Positions 63,228 through 64,000 of a stretch of 64,000 bases of DNA are shown here, one piece after another (position 1 is the first letter of the stretch; every line of letters begins with the position of its first letter). The stretch is from Rebecca billardiae RCC1528. Lineage: Eukaryota > Haptophyta. The notes beneath the pieces were generated by a model. The model saw nothing but the letters and a program-made list of their open reading frames with translations. It did no database searches and had not been told where the DNA came from. A program made the translations under genes and the position numbers. The DNA lies in NCBI GenBank assembly GCA_965240325.2, contig OZ251230.1:1240001-1304000 (forward strand), read 5' to 3'.

Positions 63228-64000
63228 ATGGCAGCCCGCGGCACCTCGATCGTCATCGGCTCGGCGGCGGTGGCGCAGCGGCTCGGACTCGGTTCGATAA
63301 TCGCGTCGGCTTCCTCCGCCTCGCGCGTCGTCGGCGTCTTCACCAACGATGTGCGCGAGCGCGCGCAGCCGAGCGCTGCAGGCCGAACGTCCGTGCATGA
63401 GCTGAGCGAGATGGCGCGGGTGGTGCAGGCGTTCAACGTTCGTACAGCTCTCCTGACCGACGCGACCGACGCGCAGGCCCACGCGCAGCTCGCCATCGAC
63501 GCCGGGTGCACGCGCATCGTCAACCTCACGAGCGCGCCGCTGATCGACCTGCCGCACGGCGTCGAGCACGAGACGCCGCTCGTGGCGCGGCTGATGGAGC
63601 ACGCGCAGCCGGCGCAGCCGATCCTGCCCAACGCCGTCAGCCTGAGCGCCGGGCGCCTCGAGCGCGAGTACGAGCTCGTCGGGCCGCCCATCGGCCGCGG
63701 CGGCTTTGGCGTCGTGCTCCGCGCGCGCAACCGGCTCGACGGCTGCGAGTACGCCGTCAAGCGCGTCGAGTTCCACTCGCGGCGGGACGGCGAGGGCGCG
63801 CTGCGCGAGGCGCAGGCGATGGCGAAGATCGCGCGCGCGTGCCCGCAGCACATCGTCCAGTACTACTGCAGCTGGGTCGAGGCGGCCGACGAGCACGGCG
63901 CGCGCGCGCTCAGCGAGTGGTCTTCCTCGGTCGGCAGCTCGCCCGCGTCCTCGCGCGCGCCGGCGAGCGCGTCGGGCTGCGGCTCGTCGTCGTCGTGCGC
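63228..64000 (+). CDS. eIF2-alpha-kinase-like protein kinase, 3' end cut by window
   Basis: Open from ATG 63228 to the end of the window (257 codons visible). The first ~145 residues are a compact domain of unknown type (SIVIGSAAVAQRLGLGS, VVQAFNVRTALLTDATDAQA, AIDAGCTRIVNLTSAPLIDL). The kinase N-lobe follows: YELVGPPIGRGGFGVVLRAR with the Gly-rich loop G156-V163, YAVKRVEF with the ATP-contacting K178, REAQAMAKIA as the C-helix with its glutamate, and HIVQYYCSWVE. Immediately after this a Ser/Ala-rich insert begins. A long insert at that point, together with the GRGGFGVV...YAVKR...Y-x-x-W-x-E pattern, is typical of GCN2/PERK/HRI-type kinases, which phosphorylate eIF2-alpha under stress. The catalytic HRD and DFG motifs lie outside the window. 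Confidence 0.8.
   Translation, partial: MAARGTSIVIGSAAVAQRLGLGSIIASASSASRVVGVFTNDVRERAQPSAAGRTSVHELSEMARVVQAFNVRTALLTDATDAQAHAQLAIDAGCTRIVNLTSAPLIDLPHGVEHETPLVARLMEHAQPAQPILPNAVSLSAGRLEREYELVGPPIGRGGFGVVLRARNRLDGCEYAVKRVEFHSRRDGEGALREAQAMAKIARACPQHIVQYYCSWVEAADEHGARALSEWSSSVGSSPASSRAPASASGCGSSSSC

Overview
The window reads as nuclear DNA of a GC-rich, single-celled eukaryotic alga with a complex (secondary) plastid. A haptophyte is the best guess from general appearance; a pelagophyte or related lineage cannot be excluded without database searches. The grounds are these: compact genes with few, short, GC-rich GT-AG introns that usually start GTGCGC/GTGCGT and end GCGCAG; no operons or ribosome binding sites; eukaryote-specific products (Trm5, centrin, UBA-PUB-UBX protein, eIF2-alpha-kinase-like protein); and several N-termini that look like a signal peptide followed by a basic Ser/Ala/Arg-rich transit peptide (riboflavin synthase, DEAD-box helicase, MATE transporter), or a twin-arginine lumenal signal (TPR protein).

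Gene-bearing parts, left to right. 0.7-13.9 kb: DUF4239-like membrane protein (-), small mitochondrial-type protein (-) facing a 4-exon GH1 beta-glucosidase (+), a RING-sirtuin fusion (-), an acidic protein (-) facing a Dus1-type tRNA dihydrouridine synthase (+). 16-24 kb: centrin (-) facing Trm5 (+), a histidine phosphatase (+), a small helical protein (-) facing a secreted glycosyltransferase-like protein (+), then a glycosyltransferase-sulfotransferase-like fusion (-). 25.6-30.5 kb: secreted Cys-rich protein (-) facing a TPR thylakoid-lumen-type protein (+), MATE transporter (-) facing riboflavin synthase (+). 32.6-35.9 kb: a many-exon leucine-rich-repeat surface protein (+). 43.8-49.3 kb: EF-hand secreted protein (-), UBA-PUB-UBX p97 adaptor (-) facing a small coiled-coil protein (+), a broken WD40 gene (-), a DJ-1/PfpI protein (+). 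50-57.8 kb: very large DUF1765/UPF0592-like protein (-) and a plastid-type DEAD-box helicase with a Gly-rich tail (+). 59.5-64 kb: a doubtful small ORF (-), a large coiled-coil protein (+), and the 5' part of an eIF2-alpha-kinase-like gene (+) cut by the window end.

The gene-poor parts (2.3-5, 13.9-16, 24-25.6, 30.5-32.5, 36-43.8, 57.8-59.5 kb) hold microsatellites and several related mobile-element remains. Two elements share one terminal inverted repeat and have perfect 4-bp target duplications (14897-15751 and 39137-42059). Both contain a 141-bp foldback. The larger also carries a 1390-bp repeat followed directly by its 678-bp internally deleted copy, and a 64-bp x5 tandem array. A 90-bp MITE with a 9-bp target duplication sits in one copy of a dispersed ~100-bp repeat, and the other copies provide the empty site.

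A recurrent layout is head-to-head gene pairs with about 50-450 bp between start codons, suggesting shared promoters. tRNA modification is represented twice (Dus1, Trm5), and glycan modification twice side by side. All functions are inferred from sequence motifs read by eye; no search was run.
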